NCBI GenBank assembly: GCA_009691045.1 | Contig: SHWC01000014.1 | Location: 1-38,446, forward strand | Source: Alphaproteobacteria bacterium | GTDB lineage: Bacteria; Pseudomonadota; Alphaproteobacteria; UBA828 | DNA: 38,446 nucleotides | Reading direction: 5' to 3' | In this document: one piece after another, positions 9,111-18,751 of the stretch | Position numbering within the stretch: position 1 is the first letter of the stretch | How the letters are laid out: each line of letters opens with the position of its first letter | The notes under the pieces: model-generated | The model's database searches: none | Told to the model about the DNA's origin: nothing | The model's input: the letters and a program-made list of their open reading frames with translations, nothing else | Program-made: the position numbers and the translations under genes

Positions 9111-9145
9111 TGGTTTGTTGTGCAGTTGCGGCGTTCGGTCGTCAT
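9029..9145 (-). CDS. Candidate leader peptide upstream of leuA
   Basis: A 38-codon frame starting MTTERRNC; an internal ATG at 9070 would give a 13-residue version, MDGGLGRLLLSRP. The last 20 residues, VVLVRVAMDGGLGRLLLSRP, hold five leucines and four valines, including Leu-Leu-Leu near the stop. That is the composition expected of a ribosome-stalling leader for branched-chain amino acid control. The stop lies inside one of two competing hairpins. No strong ribosome-binding site is evident for either start, and the peptide is not one I recognise by sequence. A longer upstream-extended frame exists but looks fortuitous. Confidence 0.35.
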   Translation of the reverse strand: MTTERRNCTTNQPKEIRPVVLVRVAMDGGLGRLLLSRP

Positions 9146-9204
9146 CGTCGTCAAACGTTGCGTCCCAAGGATTTGAGTTCGCAGGGAGTTTGCCCTATGG
9201 CGGG

Positions 9205-9221
9205 TTAACCCAAGGTTAACC
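9205..9221. promoter_or_regulatory. CtrA-box-like site TTAA-N7-TTAACC
   Basis: The sequence TTAA, seven bases, TTAACC matches the full CtrA recognition motif (TTAA-N7-TTAAC) exactly. The same arrangement can be read on the other strand, because both half-sites are palindromic GTTAAC. A third TTAA lies at 9255-9258. The site is 260 bases upstream of leuA, in its likely promoter region. CtrA is the essential cell-cycle regulator of many alphaproteobacteria. Whether this genome encodes CtrA cannot be seen here, and a palindromic operator for another regulator would look the same. Confidence 0.4.
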
Positions 9222-9370
9222 ACGTAAAGAACTCCCTTCGGCGACCCCGGATGGTTAATGTCTACTTTGACTCTGGCCGAGTCCGCAACAGCGATGAGGC
9301 GGGCGTTGCCGCAATTCACGACAATTCTACGTGACGGCTATTCAGATAGCTCGATCGCGGGCCCAACCAA

Positions 9371-9400
9371 CCCCTCCGCCCTTGCGCGAGGCCGGAGGGG
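9371..9400 (-). terminator. Possible terminator hairpin after ilvC
   Basis: An inverted repeat CCCCTCCG / CGGAGGGG (9371-9378 with 9393-9400) starts 17 bases beyond the ilvC stop. The stem is strong and GC-rich, but the sequence that follows on the minus strand is GGTTGG rather than a U-run. It may therefore be a weak or Rho-assisted terminator that separates ilvC from the leuA leader. Confidence 0.45.
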
Positions 9401-9417
9401 GATATTCGGTATATTCT

Positions 9418-11017
<1,600 letters not shown>

Positions 11018-11039
11018 GGCGCCAGCCCTTGGCGCATCC

Positions 11040-12830
11040 TCATACCAGCACCATGCCTTTGTCGGTCGTTTCCTTGAGCTCGCCATGATCGGGCCCGAGC
11101 TTCATTTCGTAATGCGCCGCGCCGCCCGGGATCATTGGATAAACATTCTCCGCTTGATCTACCAGAATATCGGCCAACACCGGGCCCGGCGTTTCGATCA
11201 TGGTGCGGATCGCCTGATCGACCTCCTCGGGCTTGGTCGCCCGCACGCCATGCGCGCCGAACGATTCCGCCAGCTTCACAAAATCTGGCAAGGAATCCAT
11301 GTAACTCTCTGAATAACGGCCGCCATGGAAGAATTCCTGCCACTGCCGCACCATGCCCATATAGCGGTTGTTCAGGATGAACGCCTTCACCGGCAGGCGG
11401 TACTGCATCATGGTCGAGAGCTCTTGCATGTTCATCATGAAGGAGGCCTCGCCCGCCACATCGATGACCAGCGCCTCGGGGTGGGCGACCTGCACGCCCA
11501 TCGCCGCCGGGAAGCCATAGCCCATCGTGCCAAGACCGCCCGACGTCATCCAGCGTTTGGGTTCCTCGAATTTGAGGAACTGCGCCGCCCACATCTGATG
11601 TTGGCCGACTTCGGTGGTGAAATAAACGTCCTTGCCCTTGGTCAGCTCATAGAGCCGCTGCAACGCATATTGCGGTTTGATCACCTCGCCGCTCTGCCGA
11701 TAGCGCAGGCAATCCTTGGCGCGCCACGTGCTGATGGTGTCCCACCAGGCCTTCAACGCCGTGGCATCGGGCTTGCACCGACGCGCCTTCCATTGCTCGA
11801 CCAGCGCATCGAGCGCGCGACCGCAATCGGCCACGATGCCGAGCTCGACCCGCACGTTCTTATTGATCGATGAGGGATCAATATCGATGTGAATCTTCTT
11901 GGAACCCTTAGAAAAATCGGCAAGGCGCCCGGTCACGCGATCATCGAAGCGCGCGCCCACCGCGATCATCACGTCGCACTCGGCCATGGCCAAATTGGCC
12001 TCATAGGTGCCGTGCATGCCGAGCATGCCGAGGAACTGCTTGTCGGAGGCCGGAAAGCCACCCAAGCCCATCAACGTATTGGTGATCGGATAACCACTTA
12101 GCTGCACCAGCTCACGTAATTTTTGAACTGCCTGCGGGCCCGAATTGATGATCCCGCCGCCGGTATAGAAGAGCGGCCGCTTGGCATTCGCGATCAACTC
12201 GATCGCGGCCTCGATCTTGGCGCGCTCCGGCTCCATTTGCGGCCGATAGGAGCCATGGCGCGGCGCATCGAGATCGGACGGCGTGGTGTACTCCCCTTCC
12301 GCCATCACGACGTTCTTCGGCAAATCGACCACGACTGGACCCGGCCGCCCCGAGCGCGCGATATAAAACGCCTCGTGCACCACGCGCGACAGATCGCCGA
12401 CTTGTTTGACGAGATAATTATGCTTCGTGCAGGGGCGCGTAATGCCAATCGTATCAGCCTCTTGGAACGCGTCATTGCCAATCATGTGCGTCGGCACTTG
12501 GCCGGTCAGGCAAACGAGCGGCACGCTATCCATCAAGGCATCGGTGAGGCCGGTCACGCAATTTGTGGCGCCAGGACCTGAGGTCACCAACACAACGCCA
12601 ACCTTGCCGGTCGAGCGCGCATAACCTTCGGCGGCATGCACCGCGCCCTGTTCATGGCGCACTAGAATGTGGCGCACCCGGTTCTGGCGAAACAGCGCGT
12701 CATAAATCGGCAGCACCGCGCCGCCTGGATAACCAAAGACGACCTCAACGCCCTGATCCGCGAGCGCCTGGACGAGGATCTCGGCGCCGGTCATGGCGCG
12801 GCTCTCGGTCTTGGTCGGGTCGGTTGTCAC
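11040..12830 (-). CDS. ilvB: Acetolactate synthase large (catalytic) subunit
   Basis: A 596-residue thiamine-diphosphate enzyme that makes acetolactate from two pyruvates, or acetohydroxybutyrate from pyruvate and 2-oxobutyrate. The three ThDP-enzyme domains are present. E60 in LVRHEQGAVHAAEGYARS is the cofactor-activating glutamate, the central FAD domain contains GLGGFPASD, and the C-terminal PP domain contains ILNNRYMGMVRQWQ. The cofactor-metal motif, usually Gly-Asp-Gly-Ser, reads GEAS here (in VIDVAGEASFMMN); I believe this variant is frequent in alphaproteobacteria. It heads the ilvB-ilvH-ilvC operon, 110 bases downstream of miaA. The symbol ilvI would be equally valid. Confidence 0.97.
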   Translation of the reverse strand: MTTDPTKTESRAMTGAEILVQALADQGVEVVFGYPGGAVLPIYDALFRQNRVRHILVRHEQGAVHAAEGYARSTGKVGVVLVTSGPGATNCVTGLTDALMDSVPLVCLTGQVPTHMIGNDAFQEADTIGITRPCTKHNYLVKQVGDLSRVVHEAFYIARSGRPGPVVVDLPKNVVMAEGEYTTPSDLDAPRHGSYRPQMEPERAKIEAAIELIANAKRPLFYTGGGIINSGPQAVQKLRELVQLSGYPITNTLMGLGGFPASDKQFLGMLGMHGTYEANLAMAECDVMIAVGARFDDRVTGRLADFSKGSKKIHIDIDPSSINKNVRVELGIVADCGRALDALVEQWKARRCKPDATALKAWWDTISTWRAKDCLRYRQSGEVIKPQYALQRLYELTKGKDVYFTTEVGQHQMWAAQFLKFEEPKRWMTSGGLGTMGYGFPAAMGVQVAHPEALVIDVAGEASFMMNMQELSTMMQYRLPVKAFILNNRYMGMVRQWQEFFHGGRYSESYMDSLPDFVKLAESFGAHGVRATKPEEVDQAIRTMIETPGPVLADILVDQAENVYPMIPGGAAHYEMKLGPDHGELKETTDKGMVLV

Positions 12831-12940
12831 GGCACACCTCCGAAAAAAGGCAGGCGTCTCCGTCGGCTAAGCCGCACCCGGCCGCCGGCGAACCCGCATT
12901 AATGCCTCGCAAGCGAAGCTGTGCAGCCTAATCCTGCGCT

Positions 12941-13885
12941 CTAGCCTTGGTCAAGACCGAGAGCCAATGCCAGGCGACTCGAAATATCGTTAATCAGCTC
13001 AGGGGCATAGAGTGCCGCGATGCGCTCGGCGCCGGGTAGTTGGTGGCGAAACCAGGTCTGTTGGCGCTTGGCATATTGGCGCGTGGCGGCCTGGGCATCG
13101 CGGATCGCGTGTTCGAGCGAGCAGCGCCCAGCCAAATAGGCGCCGAGCTCGCGCACCCCAACCGCCTTCATGGCGGGCAAAGCGGAATCGAGGTCAAGCG
13201 CAAACAGGGCCTCAACCTCGTGGAGCGCCCCTTGCTCGACCATTGCTAAGAGGCGGGCATCGCAGGCGGCGCGTAGCGCCTCCCGCGGCGGCTCAAGCAC
13301 CAACCGGATGACCGTACCCGGCAAAGGCGCGGGCGCCCCTTTGGTCTGAAAGCTAGCGAGCGAACGCCCCGTCGCCTCGATCACCTCAAGAGCGCGGATA
13401 TGGCGCTGTGTATCGCTGGGGTTGAGCTTTGCCGCCATGTCGGGGTCGCGCGCGGCAAGGCTCGAACGAATGGCGGCGAGCCCGCCCGCCTCCCACAGGG
13501 CCTGCACCCTGGCCTTGGCGCTCGGGGCAATGTCGGGAATCTCCAACAGGCCGTCGAGCAACGCGCGGAGATAAAGCCCGGTGCCGCCAACCAGGATTGG
13601 CAGGCGCCCGGCCGCGCGCGCCGCGCCGATCGCCTCGAGCGCGGCCAAGCGCCAACGCCCGGCGCTGCACCGCTCGCCCGCCGAAATAAAGCCGTAAAGC
13701 TGATGCGGCACCCGCCGGAGGGCCGCGTCGTCGGGCCGCGCCGTCAAAATTTTGAGCTCGGCATAGACCTGCATGCTATCGGCATTGATCACCGTGCCGC
13801 CAAAGCGCTCGGCCAGGTCCAGCGCCAAGGCTGATTTGCCGCTCGCGGTCGGCCCGCCAATCACAATCAACGCATCGTCGATCAT
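12941..13885 (-). CDS. miaA: tRNA dimethylallyltransferase MiaA
   Basis: A 314-residue enzyme that adds the dimethylallyl group from DMAPP to N6 of A37 in tRNAs reading UNN codons. The P-loop GGPTASGKSALALDLAERFG is at the N terminus. It is followed by NADSMQVYAELKILTARPDD, with the substrate-binding DSxQvY motif, then VGGTGLYLRALLDGL, and RQYAKRQQTWFRHQL near the C terminus. The start at 13885 (MIDDALIVIGG) has a GAGG ribosome-binding site and matches the family; an ATG ten codons upstream is possible. It is divergent from serB, whose start is 41 bases away, so the two promoters must overlap each other or the 5' ends. Confidence 0.96.
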   Translation of the reverse strand: MIDDALIVIGGPTASGKSALALDLAERFGGTVINADSMQVYAELKILTARPDDAALRRVPHQLYGFISAGERCSAGRWRLAALEAIGAARAAGRLPILVGGTGLYLRALLDGLLEIPDIAPSAKARVQALWEAGGLAAIRSSLAARDPDMAAKLNPSDTQRHIRALEVIEATGRSLASFQTKGAPAPLPGTVIRLVLEPPREALRAACDARLLAMVEQGALHEVEALFALDLDSALPAMKAVGVRELGAYLAGRCSLEHAIRDAQAATRQYAKRQQTWFRHQLPGAERIAALYAPELINDISSRLALALGLDQG

Positions 13886-13926
13886 TCGATTGTCAGCCTC
13901 ATGCGACACCGCCAAGATCGCGCGCC

Positions 13927-14826
13927 ATGCAAACCTGCCTCACGCTGATCACAAATCCCGCCGGCCCGCCCCTCACGCACAGCCATATGAGGGCGGCCGG
14001 CGCCGCGCTTGAACGAGCCGGCGCGGCGCTGGGCGAACCCGATTGGCTCGCACCCGATATCGCCTGCGACCTGCCCTTCAACGGGCCATCGCCGAGCGAG
14101 GCGGCGCTGATCGCGCGCGCGGCCTTGGCCGGCTGGCCGATCGACCTCTTTGCCCAACACACCACAAACCGCCGCAAGCGCGTCCTGGTCGCCGATATGG
14201 ATTCGACCATGATCAATGTCGAATGTATCGATGAACTGACCGACCAGCTCGACATCAAGCCCCGTATCGCGGCGATCACCGAGCGCGCCATGAGAGGTGA
14301 GCTCGATTTCGCCAGCTCGCTCAAAGAGCGCGTCGCGTTGCTGGCCGGTCTGTCGGAGCAAGTCATCGAGGTGGTCTGGCGTGACCGCGTGAGGCTCAAT
14401 CCGGGGGCACGCGAATTGGTGCAAACCATGCGCGGCCATGGCGCCCAGACCCTGCTCGTGTCCGGCGGCTTTACCCACTTCACCACGCGCGTGCGCGAGG
14501 CCGCCGGCTTCCATGAGGACCACGCGAATAGGCTGATCATGAAGGATAGTTGTTTGACCGGCGAGGTGGCCCAGCCGATCCTCGGCGCCGAGGCAAAACT
14601 CGAAACGCTCAAGGCCGCCTGCGCCGCCGCCAATGTTGGGCTCGAGGCCGCACTTGCGGTTGGTGACGGGGCCAATGACGCCGGCATGATCAAGGCCGCT
14701 GGCCTTGGCGTTGCCTATCACGCGAAGCCCATGTTGAAATTCATCGCCCGGGCCGTGATCGACCATGGCGACCTCACGGCATTGCTTTACTTGCAAGGCT
14801 ACCGTCGGACGGAATTCCGCGCCTGA
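13927..14826 (+). CDS. serB: Phosphoserine phosphatase
   Basis: A 299-residue haloacid-dehalogenase-type phosphatase that catalyses the last step of serine synthesis. An N-terminal regulatory-like region (about 1-80) precedes the catalytic core. The core contains ADMDSTMINVECIDEL with nucleophile D90 and acid/base D92, the substrate motif LLVSGGFTHFT, and the metal-binding GDGANDAGMIKAAG. The two-part layout and length fit alphaproteobacterial SerB. It is transcribed alone on the plus strand between miaA (divergent) and degP (convergent). The serB and degP stops are only 2 bases apart, with no terminator hairpin visible. Confidence 0.97.
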   Translation: MQTCLTLITNPAGPPLTHSHMRAAGAALERAGAALGEPDWLAPDIACDLPFNGPSPSEAALIARAALAGWPIDLFAQHTTNRRKRVLVADMDSTMINVECIDELTDQLDIKPRIAAITERAMRGELDFASSLKERVALLAGLSEQVIEVVWRDRVRLNPGARELVQTMRGHGAQTLLVSGGFTHFTTRVREAAGFHEDHANRLIMKDSCLTGEVAQPILGAEAKLETLKAACAAANVGLEAALAVGDGANDAGMIKAAGLGVAYHAKPMLKFIARAVIDHGDLTALLYLQGYRRTEFRA

Positions 14827-14828
14827 TC

Positions 14829-16439
14829 TCAACCCTGGGGCGGAGCTTGGTTCGGCTCGATGACAACGAACTCGCGCTCCTCGGCGCGCTGCCTGAGCAC
14901 AACGACCGGCCGATCGGCCTCGCGCCCGTTGAGCGCCGCGCGGAGGTCGATCAAATTCGAAATCGCCTGACGATCGAGCTCGACGATGACATCGCCCGGC
15001 GTGAGTGCTGCCGCGCCTGCGCCTGCGGCATCAACCGCGGTCACCACCACGCCGGACACATCCGGTCCCACGCCATAGCGCGCACGATTGGCGGGATCGA
15101 GCTCGGCCAAGGTGACGCCCAATATGCCATTGGCCTCGGCCATGGTTGGCGGTGGGGCCGGTTCAGGCTGAGCAGGCGCAGCTTGTTCACTAGGGCTCGC
15201 GGGCGCACTCAGCGCGGCCTTGGTTTTTTCATAGTCCTCAAGGCGCGCCACCGCGAGCGTTAAGGTCACTTCCTTTTTTTCCCGCCAAACGACGAGCTCG
15301 ACCGTGCGCCCGATCTCGGTATCGGCGGCGAGGCGCGGCAAGGTCCTCCGGCTATTGATCATCTTGCCATCGAATTTGATAATGACATCGCTGATCTTCA
15401 CGCCCGCCGCTTCCGCCGGTCCCTGCTCGATAACGCCAGCCACCAACGCGCCGGTCGCCGGGGCGAGCCCCAATTTGTTCGCCAGTTCGTCGGACACGGT
15501 TTGAATGCGCACACCGATCCAACCGCGCCGCGTCGCGCCATATTTCTTGAGCTGTTCGATCACCGGTTTAACGATCGCCGCCGGCGTGGCGAAGCCGATC
15601 CCCACACTGCCGCCCGAGGGCGAATAGATCAGCGTATTCACGCCAATCACTTTGCCTTCCAGATCGAACATCGGGCCGCCCGAATTGCCGCGATTGATCG
15701 GCGCGTCGGTCTGCAAGAAATCATCATAGGGCCCGGCATTGATATCCCGCCCGCGCGCCGAAACGATGCCGGCGGAGACCGAATTCCCGAGGCCAAAGGG
15801 ATTGCCAACCGCGATGACCCAATCGCCGACACGTGCACCATCGCTATCGCCGAACTGCACATGGGCGAGCGGCCGGCCGGCCTCGACTTTAAGCAAAGCG
15901 AGATCGGTCTTGGTGTCGCGCCCAATGACCTTTGCCTTGAGGCGACTGCCATCATCGAGCACCACGCTGATATCTTCGGAATCGGCGATCACGTGATTGT
16001 TCGTCACCACATAACCTTCTTCATCAATGATGAAGCCTGAACCGAGCGAGGCCGCTTGAGGCCCCTCGGCGCCGTCCTCGAACGGCAGACTGCCTTCCGG
16101 CTGCTCTGGCGGCGGACCGCCGAAATGGTCGAAAAATTCCTCGCCCGGCGCACCAGGTGGAATGTCTTTGAGCTGCGAGCCTTTGTCGTCGCCACCGCCG
16201 GCGGACTTCAACGTCGAGGCAATGTTGACCACGGCCGGCGTCAAGCGCTCGACTAGATCGGCAAACCCTTGTGCCGGCGGCGCCTGACCGGCCAGAGCCG
16301 GCGAAGCGGCAAGCGCAACCAAAACCGGCGAAGCGGCGAGCGCAACCAAACCCGCCAAGGCAATGGCGCGTACATCCGCGCGGAGGCTGCGGCGCCGGCT
16401 CCTTTGGCGACCAGACGAGATACTCACGACCAAGGACAT
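14829..16439 (-). CDS. degP: Periplasmic DegP/HtrA-type serine protease
   Basis: A 536-residue Do-type protease and chaperone that clears misfolded envelope proteins. An N-terminal signal/anchor region (about 20-50, with AIALAGLVALAASPVLVALA and ending ALAGQA) directs export. The trypsin-like domain has the full triad: H149 (TNNHVIAD), D179 (KTDLALLK) and S253 (RGNSGGPMFD). Two PDZ domains follow (about 330-420 and 455-530). A Pro/Ala/Gln-rich linker between them contains PAQPEPAPPP. The start at 16439 is chosen because a signal peptide follows it; an in-frame ATG 24 codons upstream has no signal-like start. It is the third gene of the hflK-hflC-degP run, in line with joint envelope protein quality control. 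Confidence 0.95.
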   Translation of the reverse strand: MSLVVSISSGRQRSRRRSLRADVRAIALAGLVALAASPVLVALAASPALAGQAPPAQGFADLVERLTPAVVNIASTLKSAGGGDDKGSQLKDIPPGAPGEEFFDHFGGPPPEQPEGSLPFEDGAEGPQAASLGSGFIIDEEGYVVTNNHVIADSEDISVVLDDGSRLKAKVIGRDTKTDLALLKVEAGRPLAHVQFGDSDGARVGDWVIAVGNPFGLGNSVSAGIVSARGRDINAGPYDDFLQTDAPINRGNSGGPMFDLEGKVIGVNTLIYSPSGGSVGIGFATPAAIVKPVIEQLKKYGATRRGWIGVRIQTVSDELANKLGLAPATGALVAGVIEQGPAEAAGVKISDVIIKFDGKMINSRRTLPRLAADTEIGRTVELVVWREKKEVTLTLAVARLEDYEKTKAALSAPASPSEQAAPAQPEPAPPPTMAEANGILGVTLAELDPANRARYGVGPDVSGVVVTAVDAAGAGAAALTPGDVIVELDRQAISNLIDLRAALNGREADRPVVVLRQRAEEREFVVIEPNQAPPQG

Positions 16440-16534
16440 AAAGGAGAAACCTCGTTGCCGGGGCACACCACACCCAGGCTCACCGCGAAACCATAGGTCA
16501 CGCCTTACCACCTGGAAAGAGCCGCGCGACCGCT

Positions 16535-17428
16535 CTACTTCAACGCAGCTCCCGGCGGCGTGCTGCCGGCGCGGCCGAAATACTGGAAAAACTCGCTGTC
16601 AGGCGACAACACCAACGTCGTATCGCCTTGCTTCAGCGCTTCGCGATAGGCTTGGAGCGAACGGAAGAATGCGAAGAACTCCGGGTCGCGCTTAAACGCG
16701 TCGGCAAAGATCCGCGCCGCAGTGCCATCGCCTTGACCGCGCGCGATTTCGGCATCGCGCTTGGCCTCGGCCAGCAAAATGGTTCGTTCGCGCTCGGCCC
16801 GCGAGCGAATGATTTGCGCCTCTTGTTCGCCTTGAGCGCGAAACTCCTTGGCCTCTCGCTCGCGCTCGGTCTGCATGCGGCGAAAGATCGCCTGGCTGTT
16901 TTCTTGCGGCAGGTCGGCGCGGCGAATCCGCACGTCGATCACTTGAATGCCCCAACCTTTGCTATTTTGGTTGACCTGTGCGCGAATATTTCGCATCAGG
17001 GCCGCGCGCTCGCCCGAGAGCACAGTCACCAGTGGCACCTGGCCAAGCACTTGGCGAATACTGCCGTTCAAGACCGCCTTCAACCGAGTGCCAGCGACAT
17101 TTTCGGTACCCAGGCTTTGGAAGAATTGAAGCGGATCGGTAATCCGATAACGCAGGAACGCATCGACCACGAGGCGTTTCTGATCGCCCAGGATGACCTC
17201 TTCGGAATCGCCATAGAATTCGAGCACGCGCTTGTCGAGATATTCGACGTTCTGCACGAACGGCGTCTTGAAATAGAGCCCGGGTTTATCGACCACCGCG
17301 CGCGGCTCACCAAATTGCAAAAGAATCGCCTGCTCCTGTTCCTTGACCTTGAAGGTCGAGGCGAGCAGCAAAATAATCGCGACGAGGATCACACCGCCCG
17401 CGATCAACAATTTGGTACGGGCGCTCAT
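16535..17428 (-). CDS. hflC: HflC, SPFH/prohibitin modulator of FtsH
   Basis: A 297-residue inner-membrane protein with one N-terminal helix (about 7-25) and an SPFH/band-7 domain facing the periplasm (about 28-190; FKVKEQEQAILLQFGEPR at its start). A long charged helical region follows (QTEREREAKEFRAQGEQ and nearby). With HflK it forms the large vault around the membrane protease FtsH and tunes its access to substrates. It overlaps the hflK stop by 4 bases. degP follows after 95 bases. The length and the conserved GWGIQVIDVRIRRADLP segment are typical. Confidence 0.97.
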   Translation of the reverse strand: MSARTKLLIAGGVILVAIILLLASTFKVKEQEQAILLQFGEPRAVVDKPGLYFKTPFVQNVEYLDKRVLEFYGDSEEVILGDQKRLVVDAFLRYRITDPLQFFQSLGTENVAGTRLKAVLNGSIRQVLGQVPLVTVLSGERAALMRNIRAQVNQNSKGWGIQVIDVRIRRADLPQENSQAIFRRMQTEREREAKEFRAQGEQEAQIIRSRAERERTILLAEAKRDAEIARGQGDGTAARIFADAFKRDPEFFAFFRSLQAYREALKQGDTTLVLSPDSEFFQYFGRAGSTPPGAALK

Positions 17429-18597
17429 TTCACGCCTCCCACGGCGCTTTCTTCGCGCCGCTTGATCTCCGGAAGCGGCAAATAGGGCACCACCCCCTGC
17501 CCACCACCGGCCCTCGGATCGATCAATACCTTGTTCATGCCGGACAGGATCTGTTCCATCGTTTCGAGATAGAGGCGTTTCCGCGTGACATCGCTGGCCA
17601 ACCGATATTGCTCATAGACCGCGGTGAAGCGCTGGGTTTCGCCATTGGCGCGGGCGACGACTTCCTCGCGATAGCCGGCGGCCTCTTGCAAAAGCCGTTC
17701 GGACTCACCCTTGGCGCGCGGCAAAATATCGTTGCGATAGGCTTCCGCTTCATTCTTTGCGCGCTCTTGGTCGGCGCGCGCCGCTTGCACATCGCGAAAG
17801 GCGTCAATCACCGCATCGGGCGGATCGATCTTCTGCAGTTCGACCTGGTCCACCTCAATGCCTGCGCGATATTCATCGAGAATGCGCTGGGTGAGCTCCA
17901 AGGCCTGCGCCGAGATCGTCACCCGACCTTCGGCGAGTGCGCTCTGCAGTGTCGATTTGCCGATCACCTCGCGCATCGCGCTCTCGGCTACGTCCTTCAC
18001 CATCTGATCCGGGTTCCGCACATTAAACAGATACGGCCCAGGATCCTTGATTTTCCAGAACACGGTGAAGTGGATATCGATGATGTTTTCATCGCCCGTC
18101 AACATCAAATTCTCGGTCGGCATCGGGCGGACCGGCGCGCTGCGCGCGGCACTGCCATCGAGGACGCTCCTGAAGCCGACTTCCGCACGGTTGACGCGTT
18201 CGGTATTGACCTTCAGCACAGCCTCGAACGGACCAGGCAAGTGATAATTGAGGCCGGGGTTCGTCTTTTCGGTCCATTTCCCAAAGCGCATGACAACGCC
18301 CTGCTCCCCAGGCTGCACGCGATAAAACCCGCTGGCGAGCCAGATCGCGATCGCCACCAAAATAAGAAGCAAAATACCGCGCGTGCCCCTGAGGCCCGGC
18401 ATCCATTGCTTGAACCGATCTTGGCCGCGCCGGATCAAATCCTCGAAATCGGGCGGCATACCGCCGCCCCCACCGCCACCGGAGCCACCACCGCCACCGG
18501 ATCCGCCGCCGCCACCGCTCGGCGGACGACCCCAAGGGCCTTGGCCACCGCCGCCCCGCCAGCCGCCTCCGCCGCCGGCCTGATTAGACCAAGGCAT
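17425..18597 (-). CDS. hflK: HflK, SPFH/prohibitin partner of HflC
   Basis: A 390-residue inner-membrane protein. The cytoplasmic N terminus (1-50) is extremely Gly-rich and lies before the membrane helix (about 73-90, ILLLILVAIAIWLASGFY). The SPFH domain starts VQPGEQGVVMRFGKWTEK, and a helical C-terminal region follows that assembles with HflC around FtsH. The start MPWSNQAGGG is typical of HflK and has a strong GGAGG ribosome-binding site. It is the first gene of hflK-hflC-degP and divergent from mrp, with a good promoter in the 154-base gap. The poly-Gly tract is longer than I recall for most relatives but is a known tendency of the family. Confidence 0.97.
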   Translation of the reverse strand: MPWSNQAGGGGGWRGGGGQGPWGRPPSGGGGGSGGGGGSGGGGGGGMPPDFEDLIRRGQDRFKQWMPGLRGTRGILLLILVAIAIWLASGFYRVQPGEQGVVMRFGKWTEKTNPGLNYHLPGPFEAVLKVNTERVNRAEVGFRSVLDGSAARSAPVRPMPTENLMLTGDENIIDIHFTVFWKIKDPGPYLFNVRNPDQMVKDVAESAMREVIGKSTLQSALAEGRVTISAQALELTQRILDEYRAGIEVDQVELQKIDPPDAVIDAFRDVQAARADQERAKNEAEAYRNDILPRAKGESERLLQEAAGYREEVVARANGETQRFTAVYEQYRLASDVTRKRLYLETMEQILSGMNKVLIDPRAGGGQGVVPYLPLPEIKRREESAVGGVK

Positions 18598-18655
18598 CGT
18601 CTTTATCCTCCGCCGTCATCGCTCGGACCGACACTTCCCAAGCGGCCGGCACAGC

Positions 18656-18685
18656 CTTATATGTCACGCCAACACGCGCGTGCAA
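18656..18685 (-). promoter_or_regulatory. Putative promoter of hflK-hflC-degP
   Basis: On the minus strand TTGCAC (18680-18685) is followed after 18 bases by TATAAG (18656-18661), a good sigma-70 pair. It ends about 60 bases upstream of the hflK ATG and points away from mrp. No heat-shock sigma motif is obvious, though alphaproteobacterial RpoH boxes are hard to exclude by eye. Confidence 0.45.
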
Positions 18686-18751
18686 TGCGCGGCGCTTAGA
18701 AATTCGCCATTGCCCCACCATCGAGCCCCTTCAGCGTAGGACATTCCGGCC

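Noticed and set aside
9029-9319. 96-codon protein upstream of leuA
   Set aside because: Its first 58 codons cover the CtrA-like site and probable promoter and have no recognisable similarity. Only the 3' part, as a short leader, is plausible.
12840-12935. Attenuator for ilvB suggested by a run of six T before its ribosome-binding site, with a 10-codon frame upstream
   Set aside because: I could not find a stable stem directly preceding the T-run, and the small frame (MRVRRRPGAA) is not enriched in Ile, Leu or Val.
13882-14832. 316-codon open frame on minus across serB
   Set aside because: Shadow of serB, which carries the phosphatase motifs on plus. No ribosome-binding site or recognisable domain.
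17608-18699. 363-codon open frame on plus, antisense to hflK
   Set aside because: Low-complexity product caused by the Gly-rich tract and GC codon bias of hflK.
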